64,000 nucleotides of DNA from Microcebus murinus (taxonomy: Eukaryota > Chordata > Mammalia > Primates > Cheirogaleidae): positions 67,044,501 to 67,108,500 of the forward strand of contig NC_134117.1 of NCBI RefSeq assembly GCF_040939455.1, written 5' to 3'. A model generated the notes under the pieces. The model ran no database searches. It saw only the letters and a program-made list of their open reading frames with translations, and had not been told where the DNA came from. The first letter of the stretch is position 1, and each line of letters starts with the position of its first letter. Shown piece by piece: positions 10,553 through 22,106 of this stretch. Position numbers and translations under genes: made by a program.

Positions 10553-10885
10553 GGGTTGGACTGTGTCTCCGCAAGATTCATAGGTTGAAATCCTAACCTC
10601 CAAGAGGCTGCTATCGGGGTGTAAGGCCATGAGGGCGGAGTCCTCGTAATGAGATTAGCGCTCTTATAAAAGAGCCCCAAAGAGCTCCTTTGCCCCTTTG
10701 GCTATGAGAGGTTACAGCAAAAAGACAGTCGTCTCTGAACCAGGAAATAGGCTCCTCACCAGATGCTAAATCTGTCAGTGCTTTGATCTAGGACTTCCCA
10801 GCCTCCGAGCTGTGAGAAATAAACTCCTGTTGTTTATAAGCCACCCAGTCTATGGTATTTTGTTATGGCAGTTCAAACACAAGAC
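10553..10885 (+). mobile_element. ERVL-MaLR LTR (MLT1/MST-like)
   Basis: It runs from GGACTGTGTCTCCGCAAGAT through TTGAAATCCTAACCTCCAAG, CATGAGGGCGGAGTCCTCG and GAGCTCCTTTGCCCCTTTGG to GAGCTGTGAGAAATAAACTC, TAAGCCACCCAGTCTATGG and TATTTTGTTATGGCAG. This is the ordered landmark set of a MaLR LTR including its AATAAA signal. It is a solo LTR with no internal region. Confidence 0.85.
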
Positions 10886-11109
10886 GACACTTACTTTTGC
10901 AAATTTTTCAAAAACACATGACCTTGTTGATCACATCGCCTTAGAGGGAACCCATGGAACAAATGGCCCTGAAACTCAGGTGTCATTAGCTTCACAACGC
11001 CCTCACCTCTGCTCAGCAGAGAGGTCAAAGTATCTTCCTACTCCGTGCCCAAACCCAGGAAGAAATAGCCCTTCACAGTGGCATCTGTGAGTCAGCATAT
11101 AAAATGAAT
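10886..11109. other. Unassigned unique sequence
   Basis: No gene or repeat recognised. Confidence 0.4.
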
Positions 11110-11310
11110 TTTATTCTTACCCCCAACAGATACTCATTAGCAGCCTCACACATGCAGACCTTGTGTTAGGCTCAGGAGGGACAACTGTGACCAGTGCAGA
11201 AATCATCTGGCCTAATGACTCACTAAAGGAGACAATAGACAATAAAACAAGGAATCCAACAAATAATCAAGTGACATGTGCTAAGATAAAGACAGAAAAC
11301 AGATCATGAG
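11110..11310 (-). mobile_element. Probable L2 LINE fragment (antisense)
   Basis: Order of features resembles antisense L2: CCTTGTGTTAGGCTCAGGAG, then GAGACAATAGACAATAAAAC and ACATGTGCTAAGATAAAGAC. It is diverged. Confidence 0.4.
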
Positions 11311-13219
11311 AGAGGATTTATGTACCCATCTCAAAAACAAGAGAATTGTGGCTTGGAAAGTAAAGAGACTCACACGAAGTCCAAGGCAGGGACCCCTTTC
11401 CACTGTCGAGAATATTCCACAGATGATGTCTCTTTGCATGGCATCCTGACACAGAAGTTGTGCGCCCAGCGCTGCCAGGCAGCTGCCCCACCCAGTGACC
11501 AGTCCAGAAACAGAGCAGGAGCCCTGCCGTAGAGATGGAGGCCACGACTTTAAACCTCACCAGACTCTCACCTGCTGGGCCAGCTTCCATGATGAACCAG
11601 CTAATCAAACACTTCCCAAGCCAGGAGCTGCGAGCTGCTTCAATTTTTCAACCCACCAAACAACAGGAAAGAAAAATGAGCAAACTGGACCCAGAAGGAG
11701 GCTCGACCCAATGCCCCCACATAGCTCTTCCAGCTCAAGAAAACAGACCGTCTCTCTGTCTGGGCTCACAGATGCTGTGCGAGGACCCGCAGCCTGGCGG
11801 CCTGGCCCGCGGGGGCTGTCCTGAAGCTCCCCCAGCGTCAGCATCCATGGGCAGACAGAGGCAGGGCGGGGAGGTTCCAGGGGACACAGCTGGCCCGGTA
11901 TCAAGTGGACTCAAGATTGAAACTGTCTAAAATCCAGCCAGTGATACCCAATAACCGCAGTCTCAGCACCCAACATCCCTGCCCTTAAGTCACACACCTG
12001 GAATCAGATGCTGGGGACCACACAGAGCCCCACTGCCCACTCCTGTGATAACATAAAACTGACCAAACCCAGAATAGACTGGGAAGTCCTGAGATGAACA
12101 CATAGAGGTCCATTCTGGGCAGAACACCAGATACACACACCCTGCTACTTACTGATGAACTGTTAGATACTCAGCACATGAATGCATAATTGTGGCAGTG
12201 GACAGAATGCTTGGTCACCCCAATGGTCACCTGATGGTCCGTGAACCATGGCTGGAACCTTATGTCCAGCTGCCCATGTAAGAGTAGGCAAGGTGGCCTG
12301 TGATTTTTAAAAAGAGATCCTTCTATGAACCAGAATTCTCTACTTTAGAATTCAACTTAAAGGTTCTTGCAGCAATGAAAAGTACCTAATCTGGGAGATT
12401 TGTTAAAAAGAGAAGACAGTATCTTCAGTCCAAATGCCATTGGGCTTATATTTTTAAACATTTCCACCAGCCCAGACCTGGCTGAAACAACTGCAAATAT
12501 AAAATTAACCTTCCTAGACCCTGTCGGGCTTCACATTCTTACTATAAAACTTTTTAAAGACATATATTTGTGTTTTATGTTCTTTTCATTTATTTTCATG
12601 TTAGGCTTAAAGATTTTTATTTTAAAAGTGATTTTCCAGAAGCAAAACCCTGCATCCATAGAGAACAAGGCTGCACCCATAGAAAATTGAAGCTTCTCTT
12701 ATAAATTCAACTTAGAGGCATCTTTGAGGAAGAAAGTGATTTTCAATAATAGATCACTAGTTGTGGAACTTTGATGGAATAACCATCAACCGGCTATCCT
12801 ATATTTCATTTCTGGGTAGACCAAGTGTCCTATAAATATGCTGCCTAGATGACAAGTCCCCAACTAGCGAGCAGGTGGATGTCCCTCCTCCCCATCTGTT
12901 GGCTCTGTCTTAGTTTTCAGGTACTTCCCCACCATAGCTACCCTGTTCAAGGGTCTCTAGCCTAAGGGGTGAGGAAGGGTTGTGAACTCCACTTAGAGAG
13001 CTCTATAAAAACTATGCAAGGGAAAAGAATGTTCCTTAGCTGATTTAGATGTGCACATCTGGTTAAGAAGCACTGGCCAGGTATGATGGAGCAATAACAC
13101 ACCACTATGACTCTCACCCTGAATGCAGTCATAAAATCTGGACAGAATGCATGGGGCATTCAAGGAATTTGACAAGTAAATAGCAGGCAGATGAGGAAAA
13201 AGAACAAAAATTAAAACTA
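11311..13219. other. Unassigned sequence
   Basis: About 1.9 kb without a recognised gene or repeat. It passes from GC-richer (11.3-12.0 kb) to AT-rich (12.3-13.2 kb). The last few hundred bases could be 5' sequence of the old L1 that follows, but I could not confirm this. Confidence 0.4.
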
Positions 13220-14666
13220 CACCAAACTGTCTCTAAGTTTATCAAGTTTATAACTTCTGATCTCCTTGCCCCTTGGGCCTGGAGGCAGGTGCTCATAGAT
13301 GGAAAGGATCCTAATCAGCATATAAAAAACTGAGAATAAAATCTGAAGACAGATTACCATTGGGTTTCGGACTGGCCACTGGATGGCACATACAAGGAAA
13401 CATTCAAAGAGCCCTGCAAATGCTCTGAAACCTGAGCTGACATTGGAAACAGCTCACAGACGACATGCTGGAACTTGTGGCCTGAACCCAATCTGCTAAA
13501 GCAAAATATCAACATGCTCCACAGGATATAAATGAAACCAAGAGTCCCATAATATTAAAAATTTTCAGGATAAAATCCAAAATTACTCAGAATAAGAGCT
13601 AGCAAAATCTCAACTCACATGGGAAAAGATAATAAACAAACATCAACCCAAAGATAACATAGATGTTGTAATTTTCTGGCAAAGGCTTTAAAACAGCTAT
13701 TATAAAAATGTTCCAGCAGGCAGTTGTGAATATTCTTAAAAGAAATGGAAAAATTGAAAGTCTAGACAAAGAAATAGAAGAGCTTTTTAAAAACCAAACA
13801 GGAATTTTATGCTGAAGTATTCAATAACTGAAATTTAACAACAACCAAAAAAGCCTGCATTGAATGGGCTCAATAGAAGACCGGTGATGACACAGAAAAG
13901 AATCAATAAACTGGAAGACACATCAATATAAATGATTCAATCAGAATAGGGGAAAGAAATATTTTTTCATAAATATGAACAGAGCCTCAGGGAACTGTGA
14001 GACAAAAACAAAAGGTCTAACATTTCTGTTATCAGAATCCTAGAAAGAAAAAATATTTGAAGAAATAATGACCAAAACTTCACAAATTTGGTGAAAGACA
14101 AAAACTTACAGATCTAAGAAGTTCCGCAAACCCCAAACAAAATAAACCAAAAGAAACCCATGTTCAGAAACATTACTATCAAACTTCCAAAAACTAAACA
14201 CAAAGAAAAAAAATCTTAAACACAATCAAGTCTACATATAATAGACTATTCCATTGAGTTATCTCAAATATATGTGACAATTAAAAGTAAAAATCATAAC
14301 ACTGTCTGATAAGGTTTTCAATGTGTACAGAGTAAAGGAAAATACATGGTGGTAAGATTCTACATTCCACCTGCAATGGTAAGTGATCAATTCTTGGTAC
14401 ACTTCAGAAAGATAAGTATGTATATCATTATCTCCAAGGCAACCATAATAAATATAATCAATTAGAGTTAAAATCACAATATATAAATGCAAAAGGAATA
14501 TTAAAATGTTCTAAGAACCTAAAAGAAGGCAGGAAAGAGTTAACAGAAGGGAAAAAACAGAGGGAAAAAACAGAAAACAAGAAAATGGAAGACCTAAATC
14601 TAAACAAATTAATAAATGCATTCAATATAAAAAGTCTAAATTTAACAACCGAAAAACAGATGGTCA
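13220..14666 (+). mobile_element. Old L1 (L1M): 5' part with ORF1 remnant
   Basis: Ordered similarity to old L1 is clear: ACAGATTACCATTGGGTT... upstream; a coding-like stretch at about 13650-14230 with AAAGGCTTTAAAACAGCTAT, GAACAGAGCCTCAGGGAACT and CAAATTTGGTGAAAGACAAA; then an inter-ORF stretch with AAAATCATAACACTGTCTGA and AAGAAGGCAGGAAAGAG. Many stops and indels destroy ORF1. It is the left part of one ~4.7 kb (net) L1 that resumes at 16240 and ends near 19850. Confidence 0.8.
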
Positions 14667-14678
14667 AATAAATTTTGA
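14667..14678 (+). repeat. Target-site duplication, left copy
   Basis: AATAAATTTTGA, repeated exactly at 16228-16239. It brackets the younger L1 and shows target-primed insertion into the old L1. Confidence 0.9.
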
Positions 14679-16227
14679 TATAGAAAAAATAATTTTACGC
14701 TTCGTATGGAACCAAAGAAGACCCCGAATATCAAGAGCAATTCTAGGCAACAAAAACAAAATGGGAGGCATTAATATGCCAGATATCAAGCTATACTACA
14801 AAGCTGTAGTAATTAAAACAATATGGTATTGGCACAAAAACAGGAATATTGACCAGTGGAACAGATGTGAGAATCCTGATATAAAACCATCCTCATATAG
14901 CCATCTCATCTTTGACAAAGCAGACAAAAACATACGCTGGGGAAAAGAATCTCTCTTCAATAAATGGTGCTGGGAAAACTGGATAGCCACCTGTAGAAGG
15001 CTAAAACAGGACCCACACCTCTCACCTCTCACAAAAACCAACTCATGCTGGATAACAGACTTAACCCTAAGATATGAAACTATTAGAACTCTAGAGGAAA
15101 AAGTTGGAAACACTCTCCTAGACATCGGCCTGGGCAAAGAGTTTATGAAGAAGTCCCCAAAGGCAATCACAGCAGCAACATAAATAAATAAATGGGACAT
15201 GATCAAACTACAAAGCTTCTGCACAGCCAAAGAAATAGTCATGAAAGTAAACAGACAACCTACAGAATGGGAGAAAATTTTTGCATCCTATGCATCCGAT
15301 AAGGGACTGATAACTAGAATATACTTAGAACTCACGAAAATCAGGAAGAAAAAATCAAATAACCCCATTAAAAAGTGGGCAAAGGACTTGAACAGAAATT
15401 TTTCTAAAGAAGATAGAAGAATGGCCAACAAACATATGAAGAAATGCTCAACATCTCTAATCATCAGGGAAATGCAAATCAAAACCACAATGAGATATCA
15501 CTTAACCCCAGTGAGAATGGCCTTTATCAAAAAATCTCCAAACAATAAATGCTGGCGTGGTTGCGGAGAGAGAGGAACACTCCTACACTGCTGGTGGGAC
15601 TGCAAACTAGTTCAACCTCTGTGGAAAGCAATATGGAGATACCTTAAAGCGATACAAGTGAATCTACCATTTGATCCAGCAATCCCATTGCTGGGCATCT
15701 ACCCAAATGATCCAGTGACACTCTACAAAAAAGACACCTGCACTCGAATGTTTATAGCAGCACAATTCATAATTGCAAGGCTGTGGAAACAGCCCAAGTG
15801 CCCATCAATCCAAGAATGGATTAATAAAATGTGGTATATGTATACCATGGAGTACTATTCAGCTCTAATAAACAATGGTGATATACCACATCTTATATTT
15901 TCCTGGTTAGAGCTGGAACCCATACTACTAAGTGAAGTATCCCAAGAATGGAAAAACAAGCACCAGATATATTCTCCAGCAAACTGTATTAACTGAGTAG
16001 CACCTAAGTGGACACATAGGTACTACAGTAATAGGGTATTGGGGAGGTGGGAGGGGGGAGGGGGGCAGGTATATACATACATAATGAGTGAGATGTGCAC
16101 CATCTGGGGGATGGTCATGATGGAGACTCAGACTTTTGGGGGGAGGGGGAAATGGGCATTTATTGAAACCTTAAAATCTGTACCCCCATAATATGCCAAA
16201 ATAAAAAAAAATTAATTAAAAAAAAAT
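14679..16227 (+). mobile_element. Younger 5'-truncated L1 inserted in the old L1
   Basis: A 1,549-base insert holding the 3' third of ORF2, a short 3'UTR and an A-rich tail (about 16201-16227). The 3'UTR contains GGGGAGGTGGGAGGGGGGAG at 16041 and TGTACCCCCATAATATGCC near 16180, shared with the L1 end at 22.0 kb. A perfect 12-base duplication flanks it. Divergence is much lower than in the surrounding L1. Truncation removed the promoter, ORF1 and the endonuclease and RT domains, so it cannot move on its own. Confidence 0.95.
14680..15996 (+). pseudogene. L1 ORF2 C-terminal remnant
   Basis: The reading frame is open from 14680 to a TAA at 15181-15183, in a small TAAA-like expansion. It then continues in the same frame from 15184 to a stop at 15994-15996, giving about 438 codons with one internal stop. 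The product corresponds to the ORF2p segment after the RT domain: [16 protein letters not shown] near the start, then [15 protein letters not shown], and a cysteine-rich motif [18 protein letters not shown] at about 15550-15607. That motif belongs to the C-terminal nucleic-acid-binding region needed for retrotransposition in known L1s. The endonuclease and RT catalytic parts are absent because the insert is 5'-truncated. It is non-functional. Confidence 0.93.
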
Positions 16228-16239
16228 AATAAATTTTGA
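16228..16239 (+). repeat. Target-site duplication, right copy
   Basis: AATAAATTTTGA, identical to 14667-14678. Confidence 0.9.
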
Positions 16240-19200
16240 AAAACTCTGGAACCAATTTTATGCTCCCTACAAGAAACTTACTTCAAATATAATGACATAA
16301 GTAGATTAAAGATAAAATGATGAAAAAACATATCATCATATCATGTAAATACTAATCAAATGAAAGCTGGAGTAGTTCTATTAATATCAAACAAATAAGA
16401 TATTAGACAAAGAAAATTACCATGGATAAAGAGGAACATTGAAGAATGACAAAAAGTCCAATTCCCTATGAAAACATAAAAATATTAAATGTATATGTAC
16501 CTATTAATAAAAACAGAAGTTCAAATATGTGAAGTAAAACTGGAAGAACTGAAATAAGAAATAAACAAATTCATAATTTTAGAGACTCCAACACAATTTT
16601 CTCATTAATGGATAGAATCAGTAGACAGAAAATCAGCAAGGATATGGAAGAACTAGATAACCCCATCAACTTATTAAATCTTATTTATAGACTACACAAC
16701 GGCAAAATATACTTTATTAGCAAATGCACATGAAATATTCCCCATGAAAGCCCATATCCTGTTTCATAAAACAAATCTTAATAAATTTAAAATAATTGAA
16801 TCATACAAAGTAGGTTTTCTGACCATAATGGACTTAAACTAGAATTTGATAATAGAAAGATAATAAGAAATCTACAAATACTTGAAAATACACATAAATA
16901 ATCCATGGTTCAAAAAGAAAATATAGATGAAAGTTAGAAAATATTTTAAATTATATAAAAAAAGAAAATGCACATTTCAAAATTTGTGAAATGCAGGTAA
17001 AACAGTACTCAGAGGGATATTTGTAGTATTGAAATATTTATTTAAAAAAAGAAAGATTTCAAAGCAATACTCTAAGTTTTCATCTTAAAAGACTAGAAAA
17101 AGAAAAGCATATTATTAAACCCAAAGCAATCAGAAGAAATGAAATAATAAAGATAAGATCAGAAATCAAAGAAATTGAAAACCTGAAAACACATAAAATA
17201 AATGAAACCAAAACTGGTTCTTTGCAGACATAAAAAAAATTGACAAACCTCTAGTAAAACTAAAAAAGAAAAAAGAGAGAGAAGACATAAATTACCAACA
17301 TCAGGAAAGTTAAATGGGACATCACAGCAAACTTCACAGACATTAAAAGGATAAATAAGACAATACTACAGACAACTTTATATACAGAAACCCAACAGTT
17401 TAGGAGCCATAGAACACCATTTCATTGTGAAACATAAGTACAAACTTTATCCAATATTAAATCAATAACCTGACTAGTCTTATAAGAACTAAATAAATTT
17501 TATGCATGGTAAAGTCCTTCCAAAGAAATCTCCATTCCTAGAGGATCTTACTGGAAAATTCTACTGAACATTTCAAAAACAAAATAGCACCAATTCTACA
17601 CAATCTCTTCCAGAAAATAGAAGTGTACACTCACCACTCATTTTATGAGGCCAGCATTATCCTCTACCAAAACAAAGACAGTACAAAAGCAGAAAACTGC
17701 ACGTTAATAGCCCTCATGAACATAGACACAAAAAATCTTTAAGAAGATATTAAATATTAGCAAATTGAATCTAATATATAAAAATAACAATATGCCATGG
17801 CAATGTGGAATTTATCTCAGAAATACAAGACTAATTCAGTATTTAAAAATCAAGCAATATAATATACTATATTAAAGGTATAGAGAAGAAAACCACACAA
17901 TCACATCAATAGCTGCAGAAAGGGCATTTGACAAAATTCAGCTTTCATTCATAATAAAAAAAAAATCTCTCAGCAAATAAAAAGAGAACATCCTCAACTT
18001 AATAAAGGGTATCTATTTTTAAAAAGCCCTATGGCCAGCATTATACTTAATAAAAGACTGAAAGCTTTTCTCATTAAGAACAAGAAGAGGAAAATATGTA
18101 CACTTTCACCATTCCTATTTCCCATCTTATTAGAAACCCAAGCCAGTGCAATAAGGCAAGAAAAAAAAATCAAAGCATACAGATTGGAAAGAAAGAAATA
18201 ACTCTCCCTACTCACAACAATATTGTCTATGTAGAAAGCCCCAATTAAACCACAAAACAATTGCTAGAACCAAAAATTAAATTTAGTAAGGTTGTAAGAT
18301 CCATATGCAAAATTCTGTTGTATTTCTATGTACTAGCAATGTAGAACTGGAAAACAAAAATTTTAAAACAATACTATTCCTAATAATGCCAAAAGGAAAG
18401 AAATAAGTTATAAAGATCACATAACTTTACAGAATCTGTAAAAAACACTGATGTAGGAAATCAAAGACCTAGGTAAATGAAAAAATAACTTGTGTTCATA
18501 GATTAGAAGATTAAAAATAGCAAAAATGTTAATTTCCTCCAAATTGGCCTATAGACCTTAGGCAATTCTGACTAAAGTCCCAAGAGGAGTTTTCAAAATA
18601 TAGACAAGTTGTTTCTAAAATGTACATGTAAAGGCAAAGGAATTACAATTTTGAAAAAGAAGTGGAAGGAATCATTGTAACCAAGTTTCACACTTACTAT
18701 ATAGCTATAGTGATCAAGACAGCATGGCATTTGTAAAGGGATAGATATCAATGGAACAGAATAAAAAATACAGAAATAGACCCACCCAAATATGGCCAAT
18801 TGATCTTAACAACAGTGCAAAAACAATTCAATGCAGAAAAGATGGTCTTTTCAATAGTGTAGAAACAACTAGGCATCCACATACAGAAAAAAAACAAAAA
18901 CAAAACAAAACAAAAAATCTTGACTTAAGCCTCACCTCTTACCCAAAAGTTAACTCCAAATGGATTCTGGAAAAGTTTGGCAGTTTTAATAAAGTTAAAT
19001 ACATATACATACTTATCCTATAACTAAGCAAACCCACTCCTGGGTTTTTACCATAGAGGAATGAAAAAAATCACATAAGGTAATACTCTTAGTGGCACTA
19101 TTCATAATCACCAAAAAATGGAAACAACCCAATTGTCCTTCAGCAGGTGAATGGATAAATCTCCTAGGATGCATCCAATGAAATACTATCTGCAATAAGA

Positions 19201-19437
19201 AATGAACTATTGATACACACATCAACTCAGTTGATTCTGAAAGTCATTATTCTGAGTGAAAGAAGCCAGTCTCAGAAGGCACATACTGTCCACTTATATT
19301 TATATGACAGTCTCAAAATGATGAAACTATCATGATGGAGCACAGATCAGCAGTTGCCAGGGGTCCTGGGTAGGAAAAGTAGTGTGACTATAAACAATTT
19401 TTTGATGGAACTGATCCATATCCTTATTGAAGTGGTG
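16240..19437 (+). mobile_element. Old L1 (L1M): ORF2 remnant and 3' region
   Basis: Continues the L1 interrupted at 14678: TGCTCCCTACAAGAAACTTA near the ORF2 start, AGAAATCAAAGAAATTGAAA in mid-ORF2, AGCTGCAGAAAGGGCATTTG near 17915, and GGTGAATGGATAAATCTCC near 19150 in the 3' part. Frameshifts, stops and deletions run throughout, so no open frame exceeds about 90 codons. The internal A/T bias is typical of an L1 plus strand. Confidence 0.85.
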
Positions 19438-19453
19438 ATTCCATTAAATTTTT
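19438..19453 (+). repeat. Alu target-site duplication, left copy
   Basis: ATTCCATTAAATTTTT, matched with one or two differences by ATTCCATGAATTTTT at 19786-19800. Confidence 0.7.
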
Positions 19454-19785
19454 TGGGGGGGAAGGGAAGACAGAGTCTCACTCAGTTGCCCCAGCTAGAG
19501 TGCCATGGCATCAGCCTAGCTCACAGCAGCCTCAAAGTCCTGGGCTCAAGTGATCCTCCTGCCTCAGCCTCCCAAGTAGCTGGGCCTACAGGCATGAGCC
19601 ACGATGCCTGGCTAATTATTTTCTATATATTTTCAGTTGTCCAGCTAATTTCTTTATAATGTTTTTAGTAGAGACAGGGTCTTGCTCTTGCTCAGGCTGG
19701 TCTCGAACACCTGAGCTCAAACGGTCCGCCCACCTTGGCCTCCCAGAGTGCTAGGATTGCAGGTGTGAGCCACCACACCTAGCCA
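19454..19785 (-). mobile_element. Strepsirrhine-type Alu (antisense)
   Basis: Antisense Alu with both monomers: GAGTCTCACTCAGTTGCCCC, TCAGCCTAGCTCACAGCAGC, CCTCAGCCTCCCAAGTAGCT, then a middle region with TTTTCAGTTGTCCAGCTAAT (complement of the CAACTAAAAATA-like linker), then AGTAGAGACAGGGTCTTGC and the left arm ending CCACACCTAGCC. The poly(A) tail, at the left, has decayed to a G-rich run. It is inserted in the 3' part of the old L1. Confidence 0.95.
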
Positions 19786-19850
19786 ATTCCATGAATTTTT
19801 ATGTGTTAATATTCAGAGAACGGCAAAGAACAGCAAAACAAGCAAGCAAG
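19786..19850 (+). mobile_element. Old L1: last recognisable 3' bases
   Basis: Sequence after the Alu continues the L1 tail but fades into unassigned A-rich DNA, so the end is approximate. Confidence 0.45.
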
Positions 19851-20302
19851 CAAACAAAATCATGACATAAACCACACAGGGTACCACATCAACCCTCAAT
19901 CAGTCTCTAAGGCCCTGAGTAAGAGCTTTTCAGGTTAAAAACTTACAAATGAGACCAAAAAAAACACACATTGGAAACTAGAAGACAATGAAGGAAGATT
20001 GAAAGGACAGAGGCAGGTCCTTGAGAACTTCTCCTGACTTCATGTCCAAATTTCTCCTGAGCCTGAACACCATTGAGCCAACATTCCCCGAACTTGGCAA
20101 GTCCTTAAAGCGCTAGTTCTCAAACTTGCTTATATGTCGAGAGTTTGCCAAAGATTTCCTAAAGAAATTTGGCCTTACAGAGGAAGGGCATCTGTGATTC
20201 TGCCACACAGCTTAGCACCCAATGATCCAGAAAGTCCCCTTATCATTTGTGGGATATGCCTGACAATTAGCTTGACTGTTGAAACCGATCAGCTACCTCA
20301 TG
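19851..20302. other. Unassigned sequence
   Basis: Near 20110 a TAGTTCTCAAACTTGCTTAT stretch is reminiscent of MER5-type ends, but too little follows to support a call. Confidence 0.4.
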
Positions 20303-20453
20303 TGTATTAGTTTGCTATGGCTGCTGTAACAAAGTATCACAAACTGGGTGGCTTAAAACAAACAACAACAAAAATATTCTCCCCCAGTTCCGGAGGATGG
20401 AAGTCTGAAGTCAAAGTGTCAGCAGGGCCATACTCCCTTCAAAGCCTCTAGGG
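20303..20453 (-). mobile_element. MLT1 (ERVL-MaLR) LTR, first piece (antisense)
   Basis: Starts TGTATTAGTTTGCTATGG and continues CTGCTGTAACAAAGTATCAC, AAACTGGGTGGCTTAAAACA and GTCAGCAGGGCCATACTCCC, the complement of an MLT1 LTR end. It is interrupted by MER1 after CTCTAGGG and resumes at 20842. Confidence 0.9.
20446..20453 (+). repeat. MER1 target-site duplication, left copy
   Basis: CTCTAGGG, identical to 20834-20841. Eight bases is the hAT rule. Confidence 0.93.
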
Positions 20454-20833
20454 CAGCAGTCGCCAACCTTTATGGCACCAGGGACCAGTTTTACAGAAGA
20501 CAATTCTTCTAAGGACCAGAGTGGGGCTGGGGTGGTCTCGGGATGATTCAAGCACATTATATGTATTGTATACTTTATTTCTATTATTACATTGTATTAC
20601 ATATATTACATTGTAATATATACATAATGAAATAATCATACAACTCATCACAATGCGGAATCTAATGCCTCAGGCAGGAGGTGGAGCTCAGGCGGTGACC
20701 TGAGAGATGGGGAGCAGCTGTAAACACAGATGAAGCTTCGCTCGGCTCACCTGCTGCTCACCTGCTGCGCGGCCCAGTTCCTAACAGGCGACAGACCAGT
20801 ACTGATCTGCAGCCCAGGGGTTGGGGACTACAG
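20454..20833 (-). mobile_element. MER1-type hAT-Charlie DNA transposon (antisense)
   Basis: It begins CAGCAGTCGCCAACCTTTAT and ends GTTGGGGACTACAG, the imperfect terminal inverted repeats of MER1. Inside are GGCACCAGGGACCAGTTTTA, GACAATTCTTCTAAGGACCA and, near the other end, GCGCGGCCCAGTTCCTAACA. The 380-base copy includes an AT-rich palindromic centre around 20565-20630. It is non-autonomous and encodes no transposase. It sits inside an MLT1 LTR, flanked by a perfect 8-base duplication. Confidence 0.93.
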
Positions 20834-20841
20834 CTCTAGGG
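20834..20841 (+). repeat. MER1 target-site duplication, right copy
   Basis: CTCTAGGG, identical to 20446-20453. Confidence 0.93.
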
Positions 20842-21165
20842 GAGAGGCCTTCCTTGCCTTTTCCAGTTTCTGGGGCACCAGGCACTCCTTGGCTTATGGC
20901 AGCATAACTCTCATCTCTGCCTCCCTCTTCACATGGCGTCTCCTACCTGTGTATGGACCATGACGTGGTGTTCTCCTCTGTGTATGTGTCTGTCTTCAAA
21001 TTTTCCTTTTTATGAGGACACTATGCATTCGAGTCACCCTAATGAACTCATTTTAACTTGGTTATATTAGCAAAGACCCTATTTCCAAATAAGGTCACAT
21101 TCACAGGAACCAGCAGTTAGGTCTTCAACATACCTTTTGGAGGGATACAATTCAAGATTTTATAG
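20842..21165 (-). mobile_element. MLT1 LTR, second piece (antisense)
   Basis: GAGAGGCCTTCCTTGCCTTT, CTCTGCCTCCCTCTTCACAT, ATGAACTCATTTTAACTTGG, AAGACCCTATTTCCAAATAA and GGTCACATTCACAGGAACC complete the antisense MLT1 LTR interrupted by MER1. The end near 21165 is approximate. Confidence 0.88.
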
Positions 21166-21734
21166 AAAATGAAGGGCCAAACGATAATGCTGGCATTAAT
21201 TTGTTTAATGTACTAATAGCAATTGATCTTACAGAAGTTCATTGACATTAAGTCCATTCTTTCCTTATCCTGAATTGCATTTTCTAATTGCTCAGAAAAA
21301 TAAAGCCTCCCCTGAGTTGTATGTTTTTACACAATACGGGTGGCACCTCTTTTTAAAGTTTTCAAACCAGCACTCACAGATGTAAAATCTAATGGGTTTT
21401 TTTTGCACTTGCATTCTCCTGTGTTTCAATTTTGCAAGCCTCAGCAAAATCCTTGTTTAACTGCCTGGCCCTTTCACAAAATTATCATGGCAGTTACTGG
21501 GCCTGGGAGGAGTATAAACAAATGTCTCTCCACTTACAACCCCCCAGACTCAGCTCCGTGTTCTACAGAAGAAACAAGCCATATCGATTCTGTGTTCTTT
21601 TGTTTAAAGGGACTGTGCTAAACTATGCATACATAAAAAGATTGTGGAATTAAAACTTTCAGTATACAGATACTAACGTAGCATTTCAAAACCATAGTTG
21701 ATGAAAATCATTGCACTTTCCTCCACTGGTTTAT
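21166..21734. other. Unassigned sequence
   Basis: AT-rich. No gene or repeat recognised; open frames of 70-90 codons match nothing known to me. Confidence 0.4.
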
Positions 21735-21870
21735 TTATTCACTCGGTAAATATTCCCTGAGCACATACTATGTCCACAACCCATGTATTATGCTGGGGAT
21801 ACAAAAATGAATATGACAAAGCCATAAAAACTCATGAAAATTCAGTGTTTTAGGTGTCGTCAAGAGGTTA
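21735..21870 (-). mobile_element. L2 LINE 3'-end fragment (antisense)
   Basis: TTTATTTATTCACTCGGTAA, TATTCCCTGAGCACATACTA and TGCTGGGGATACAAAAATGA follow the antisense L2 3' end. Confidence 0.6.
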
Positions 21871-22106
21871 GCACAAAATAAATGGACATATAGGAGTAAC
21901 ATTTATCGGGTGTCAGGAGGGTGGGAGAGGGGAGGAGGGGAGGGGTATATACAACAACAACGAGTAAGATGTGCAACATTTGGGGGATGGACATGCTTGA
22001 AGCTCTTACTCGAGGGGGGAGGGGGGCATGGGCAATATATGTAACCTTAACACTTGTACCCCCATAATATCCTAAAATAAAAAAATAAAAAAATTTAAAA
22101 AAAAGA
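21871..22106 (+). mobile_element. 5'-truncated L1 3' end (younger lineage)
   Basis: Only the 3'UTR is present: GGAGGGTGGGAGAGGGGAGG at about 21916, AGTAAGATGTGCAACATTTG, a second G-run at 22014-22026, TGTACCCCCATAATATCCTA, and an A-rich tail from 22074. It matches the 3'UTR of the L1 at 15999-16227 block by block. No clear target duplication was found. Confidence 0.9.

Noticed and set aside
20110..20160. MER5-type DNA transposon
   Set aside because: Only a TTCTCAAACTTG-like start is seen; the expected body and second terminus are not.
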